DNA of 64,000 nucleotides, taken from the NCBI RefSeq assembly GCF_017884005.1, contig NZ_QFAY01000010.1, positions 1 to 64,000 of the forward strand. The letters run 5' to 3'. The DNA is from Streptococcus panodentis. GTDB taxonomy: Bacteria; Bacillota; Bacilli; Lactobacillales; Streptococcaceae. The notes beneath the pieces were generated by a model. The model was given only the letters and a program-made list of their open reading frames with translations. It ran no database searches and had not been told where the DNA came from. Shown here piece by piece: positions 60,620 through 64,000 of the stretch; position 1 is the first letter of the stretch, and every line of letters begins with the position of its first letter. The position numbers and the translations under genes are program-made.

Positions 60620-61786
60620 TTACTGAGGCAGGGCTGCAGCAATGCGCCGACAGATTTCTTCAAGGATGGACTTAGGAGCGGCCGCATTGAGCCGGGCATG
60701 GCCCTTGCCCTCCTTGCCAAAATCACTTCCCCGATTCAAGACAACCTTAGCCTCTTCTCTAAGCAAGTGGAAAAGCTGGTCATCTGTCAGCCCATAATCT
60801 GAAAAGTCCAGCCAAACCAGATAAGTTCCTTGAGGTTTCATGATCCGCAGACGTGGTGCTTCCTTAGCAAAATAATTGACAACAAAATCAATATTTTCTT
60901 CTAAGACAGCCTTAAGCTCGCTCAGCCAAGGCCGGCCATAGCGATAGGCTGCTTCTGTTGTCAGCAAACCCAGCCCCGGAATTTCATGCTGGTTATTGGC
61001 CAGCTGGCGCCGTTTGAACTGGCTGCGCAGGGCCGGATTTTCAATCACGGCATAGGAATTTTTGGTACCGGCAATATTGAAGGTCTTGGTCGCGCTGGAT
61101 AAAATCAGACTGAAGTCCTTGAAATCAGGTGAAATGGTATTAAAAGAGGCATGGCGATGGCCGAACAGCGTCAGGTCCTGATGGATTTCATCAGAGACCA
61201 GCAGCACATCATACTGTTGGCAGAGCCGGCCGATTTTCTCCAAGACTTCTCGCTCCCAGACCCGGCCGCCGGGATTGTGGGGATTGCAGAGGACATAGAT
61301 TTTCACAGCATTGTCTGCTAGGTCGCGCTCCAGCTGGTCAAAGTCAATCTGAAAGAGCCCATCCCGCTCGATTAGAGAATTGGTCACAAGCCTGCGGTTA
61401 TTGAGCTTAACGGTACGGGCGAAGGGCGGGTAGACCGGGCTGTTGATGAGGATGGCATCTCCCTCCTCTGTAAAGGCCTGAATGGCCGTCGAAATGGCAG
61501 GGACGACCCCTTCGATGAAGACCAGCGCTTCCTTGTCAAAACTATAGCCATGCTCCTCTCGCTCCCAGTCCAGAACCGACTGAATGAGCTCCTCACTGGC
61601 GTAGGTATAGCCATAGACCAATTGCTCGGCATAGTCATGCACGGTCTGCTGGATTTCCGGCAGAACCTCAAAGTCCATATCGGCAATCCAGGCCGCCAAA
61701 ACATCCGGATCTTCCTCTGCTTCTTTCCACTTATAAGTATGCTGCCCCAACCGGTTGGGAGCTGTTTCAAAGTTATATCTTCCCAT
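60620..61786 (-). CDS. MalY/PatB-family PLP aminotransferase (cystathionine beta-lyase)
   Basis: 388 residues, fold-type I PLP enzyme. YGYTYASEELIQSVLDW, CNPHNPGGRVWEREVLEKI, LVSDEIHQDLTLFGH and the PLP Lys in LSSATKTFNIAGTKNSYAV define the MalY/PatB group, which has C-S beta-lyase activity and can release H2S from cysteine in oral streptococci. It starts one base after metB and belongs to the same MET-box operon. Confidence 0.9.
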   Translation of the reverse strand: MGRYNFETAPNRLGQHTYKWKEAEEDPDVLAAWIADMDFEVLPEIQQTVHDYAEQLVYGYTYASEELIQSVLDWEREEHGYSFDKEALVFIEGVVPAISTAIQAFTEEGDAILINSPVYPPFARTVKLNNRRLVTNSLIERDGLFQIDFDQLERDLADNAVKIYVLCNPHNPGGRVWEREVLEKIGRLCQQYDVLLVSDEIHQDLTLFGHRHASFNTISPDFKDFSLILSSATKTFNIAGTKNSYAVIENPALRSQFKRRQLANNQHEIPGLGLLTTEAAYRYGRPWLSELKAVLEENIDFVVNYFAKEAPRLRIMKPQGTYLVWLDFSDYGLTDDQLFHLLREEAKVVLNRGSDFGKEGKGHARLNAAAPKSILEEICRRIAAALPQ

Positions 61787-61787
61787 T

Positions 61788-62882
61788 TCAGGCCTCCAAA
61801 GCTGACTGCAGATCAGCCACTAAATCCCTGCTGTCCTCAATCCCAATCGACAGACGCAGCAAATCATCGGTCAAACCATAGGAATGGCGGACCTCTGCCG
61901 GAATATCGGCATGGGTCTGAGTCGTCGGATAGGTAATCAGACTTTCCACTCCGCCCAGACTTTCTGCAAAGGTAAAGACCTTAAGACTGTTCAGCAGCTG
62001 CGGAATCTTTCCTTCATCTGCGATTTTAAAGGAAATCATGCCGCCCTTTCCGGGATAGAGGACTTCCTTAACAGCCGGCGAATCTTTCAGAAATGCTGCG
62101 ACTTCTCTGGCATTCTGAGTGGAACGCTCCATGCGGAGCGCCAGCGTCTTGAGACCGCGCAAGAGCAGGTAGCTGTCAAAGGGCGACAGGACTGGACCTG
62201 TTGTATTGAGATTGTAGAAAAGTTTCTCGTAAAGGGCAGCATCACTGGTCATGATGGCTCCAGCCAAGACGTCATTGTGCCCGCCCAGATATTTGGTCGC
62301 TGAATGAAGGACCAAGTCAGCCCCCTCCTCCAGCGGCCGTTGGTAAATCGGGCTGTAGAAGGTATTGTCTACCAAGACCTTGGCTCCCTTTTCATGAGCC
62401 GCCTGAGAAATGCGGGCAATGTCAAACTCCACCATCAGAGGATTGGTCGGTGTCTCGATATAGACAATATCTATATCCTCTGTCAGAGCTGCCAAAAGCT
62501 CTGCCTCCGTATTGGCATAGGTGAAATGGAAACGCCCTTCCTGCTCCGCCTGATTGAACCAGCGGAAAGAGCCGCCGTAGAGATCGCGTACCGCCAAGAC
62601 CTGACTGCCGACCGGAAAAACGCTGAAAGCAAGGACGATGGCCGACATGCCTGAGCTGGTCGCCAGAGCATAATCCGCACTCTCAATAGCTGCCAGAGTC
62701 TGTTCCAGACTGGCCCGGGTTGGATTTTTAGTCCGCGTATAGTCGTAGCCGGTCGACTGGCCAAACTCCGGATGCTGGTAAGTCGTTGAAAAATGCAGCG
62801 GCGCTGTCAATGCACCGGTAGCTTCATCTGTCTTGATTCCTGCTTGGGCTAAAAGGGTATCCAACTTCAATTCCTTGCTCAT
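61788..62882 (-). CDS. metB: Cystathionine gamma-synthase (trans-sulfuration enzyme)
   Basis: 364 residues of the Cys/Met PLP family: YDYTRTKNPTRASLEQTLA, SSGMSAIVLAFS, ETPTNPLMVEFD, VDNTFYSPIYQRPLEEGADLVLHSATKYLGGHND with the PLP Lys, and SLGGVESLITYPTTQTHAD. It could be a synthase or a lyase; linkage with a beta-lyase and a MET-box favours methionine synthesis. The start was set at the ATG at 62882 (GGAGG five bases upstream). Confidence 0.9.
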   Translation of the reverse strand: MSKELKLDTLLAQAGIKTDEATGALTAPLHFSTTYQHPEFGQSTGYDYTRTKNPTRASLEQTLAAIESADYALATSSGMSAIVLAFSVFPVGSQVLAVRDLYGGSFRWFNQAEQEGRFHFTYANTEAELLAALTEDIDIVYIETPTNPLMVEFDIARISQAAHEKGAKVLVDNTFYSPIYQRPLEEGADLVLHSATKYLGGHNDVLAGAIMTSDAALYEKLFYNLNTTGPVLSPFDSYLLLRGLKTLALRMERSTQNAREVAAFLKDSPAVKEVLYPGKGGMISFKIADEGKIPQLLNSLKVFTFAESLGGVESLITYPTTQTHADIPAEVRHSYGLTDDLLRLSIGIEDSRDLVADLQSALEA

Positions 62883-62991
62883 CATGTCCTCCATTAAAAT
62901 AGTGAGGTATGGTATTTCCTCAGATGTATGTTCACTTCTCTATTGTATCATCTTCAGAAAGGCCTGCGCTTTTTTCTTTTCAAGAGCTAGG

Positions 62992-63008
62992 TATAGTTTG
63001 AAACTATG
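62992..63008. promoter_or_regulatory. MET-box upstream of metB-malY
   Basis: TATAGTTTGAAACTATG matches the streptococcal MtaR/MetR motif TATAGTTTnAAACTATA at all but the last position. It is about 110 bases upstream of the metB start. MtaR would activate the operon when methionine is scarce. Confidence 0.85.
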
Positions 63009-63142
63009 ACCGCATGCGAATTCTCAAAGAAACGCTGGTCATGAAGGCAGCTGTGCCCTGCAAAAAACTGCTTTCCCGTTCATCTAACATTGCCCTGCAG
63101 GAATACCGGACGAATGGCAGAGGCTTTCACGACAAAAATAGC

Positions 63143-63380
63143 AAATGGCGGTGGGACAGAACTAAATTTTTAAAAATTTAGTTCGTCGTCCCAGCCCCGC
63201 GAGGATGATTAGGAGCTTTTTGGAGTCTAATAGACGAACAAAAAGTCCAATCAGCTACCGCGCCAAAAGTTTTTTACCAAAACAAAGCGAGACTGAAAGA
63301 CTTTTTATACGGTATCTTCCAAAAGATCCATCCCTCTGTGGGTGAGGGCACAGCCATCATGGGAGTCTGTCTCAGCCTCA
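63143..63380. repeat. Mosaic intergenic element
   Basis: Left end AATGGCGGTGGGACAGA, the AACTAAATTTTTAAAAATT palindrome, GGAGCTTTTTGGAGTCTAA, TCAGCTACCGCGCC, AAAACAAAGCGAGACTGAAA, TTTTATACGGTATCTTCC to CATCATGGGAGTCTG. The right end is TCTCAGCCTC in place of TCCCACCGCC, so the two ends come from different subtypes. Confidence 0.8.
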
Positions 63381-63384
63381 AATT

Positions 63385-63405
63385 AAAAAGCCTTAGGGCT
63401 TTTTA
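63385..63405 (-). terminator. Terminator of the MurJ-like gene
   Basis: Minus strand AAAAAGCC, four-base loop, GGCTTTTT; the stop codon of the gene overlaps the first arm. Confidence 0.85.
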
Positions 63406-64000
63406 ATGAATATGAAATCTGCGGCGCAGACTGGCTGCTTTCGATCCGATAAAACGGTCCATGAGCCGGACCCGCAGGGAGAAGCCGCCGTAAATGGCCA
63501 CACCGATGCCGCCAATCAGCAGCAGATAAATCAAACTGGAAATCCGGCCGCTGGGCTGCAGAAAGAGACCTATCAGCAGCTCTGCGATTAAGACAAAAAC
63601 GGTCATGACACCGGTCAGGATAGCCGTCAGGAGACTGCGCTTGATGAGATTTTTAGGATTGAGGCTGGTGACCCTGCGAATCTCCTGATACATGAGGACA
63701 ATCGGAAGAATCAGGCCGACAGTGGTCGCAAGCAGAGGTCCGTAGGCTTTAAAGAGATAGATAGCAGGCACCTGCAGGAGGATTTTGACTCCGACTCCGT
63801 AGAGGAAGTAAATAATGGCCTTGCGGTTTTGGAACAGCGCCTGAATCATAGGGGCAAGAACGGTATAGATGCTGAGAATGATGGTCTGCAGCATGGCAAA
63901 GACGAAAAGACCCAGAGCCAGACCATCCGGCTTGCCATAGAAGACGGTGTAAAGGGGCTCAGCGACTAAGACAGAGCCAATGGTCGCCGGCAGGATAAAG
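63403..64000 (-). CDS. MurJ/YtgP-type lipid II flippase, C-terminal part
   Basis: Reading frame open to the window edge (198 codons visible); the real start is outside. The visible part has five or six helices with short basic loops: FILPATIGSVLVAEPLYTVFYG, LFVFAMLQTIILSIYTVLAPM, ALFQNRKAIIYFLYGVGVKILLQVPAIYL, then GPLLATTVGLILPIVLMYQEI and two more, ending in a basic tail. This is the C-terminal pattern of MOP-superfamily polysaccharide exporters of the YtgP/SpoVB type, which flip lipid II in streptococci. Another Wzx-like flippase cannot be excluded. Confidence 0.8.
   Translation of the reverse strand, partial: FILPATIGSVLVAEPLYTVFYGKPDGLALGLFVFAMLQTIILSIYTVLAPMIQALFQNRKAIIYFLYGVGVKILLQVPAIYLFKAYGPLLATTVGLILPIVLMYQEIRRVTSLNPKNLIKRSLLTAILTGVMTVFVLIAELLIGLFLQPSGRISSLIYLLLIGGIGVAIYGGFSLRVRLMDRFIGSKAASLRRRFHIH

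Noticed and set aside
1..64000. CRISPR array, tRNA/rRNA genes, prophage or intact IS element
   Set aside because: All gaps between genes were scanned by eye. Repeats are mosaic and not regularly spaced, no clover-leaf with CCA-proximal TTCGA arm was seen, and no transposase or integrase frame was found.

Overview
This window looks like chromosome from a Streptococcus of the Sanguinis/Mitis type. It carries a DpnI orthologue, a SpNOX-type NADPH oxidase, choline-binding repeats, LPXTG proteins with Cna-B repeats, a tmk-holB-yabA-rsmI cluster, a livJHMGF transporter, serCA, and streptococcal regulatory boxes (CodY, CtsR, GlnR, MET-box). Most of it is ordinary core genome on the minus strand. The gaps between genes are filled with a family of mosaic non-coding repeats. 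No rRNA, tRNA, CRISPR array, intact transposase or prophage gene was seen.

Region 1 (1-9.0 kb): a full LPXTG/Cna-B adhesin, a SAM methyltransferase, and a 5'-truncated second adhesin made only of the C-terminal repeats. Next come an NrdI-like flavodoxin with a small membrane protein and a TetR regulator whose 28-bp operators (TGAATGAAT-N10-ATTCATTCA) occur three times. Then follow a two-helix membrane protein and a choloylglycine-hydrolase-family enzyme. Region 2 (9.0-18.1 kb): a LytTR regulator/DUF3021/ABC exporter operon, whose promoter shares its architecture with that of the hydrolase gene. Beside it is a BceRS-BceAB-type peptide-resistance module with a second NrdI-like protein and a TraX-family protein. 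BceR-type boxes precede both traX and bceA.

Region 3 (18.2-23.2 kb) is the most interesting locus. It has a lipase-like Mbeg1-family gene, a repeat element with 19-bp terminal inverted repeats, two tandem membrane-anchored immunity candidates, and a lipase toxin. The toxin has its hydrolase domain at the N-terminus and a helical domain at the C-terminus, as in the reverse-arranged type VII substrate TslA of Staphylococcus aureus. Two small helical partner genes follow. The toxin gene has a one-base frameshift near its start, and a fossil of the toxin 5' end remains between the two immunity genes. No type VII machinery lies in the window.

Region 4 (23.2-41.2 kb): SpNOX, a SUFU-domain protein, a small exported-protein operon whose consensus promoter has an AT-repeat spacer, a polar amino-acid binding lipoprotein, metG, DUF805, YetF/DUF3290, exoA, a VOC protein, a choline-binding protein, a diacylglycerol kinase, nth without a complete Fe-S motif, an Spx/ArsC-family protein, serA, serC and an orphan dpnI. 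Region 5 (41.7-56.7 kb): glnK-amtB with GlnR boxes, rsmI-yabA-holB-tmk, yitT, a CBS/ACT protein, a 36-residue membrane peptide, the liv operon, ylbG, clpP and upp. Region 6 (56.7-64 kb): an M-box magnesium riboswitch followed by a glutathione-S-transferase-like gene, a short leader ORF rich in Asp/Pro/His, and mgtA; then malY-metB behind a MET-box, and the 3' part of a MurJ/YtgP-type flippase running off the window.
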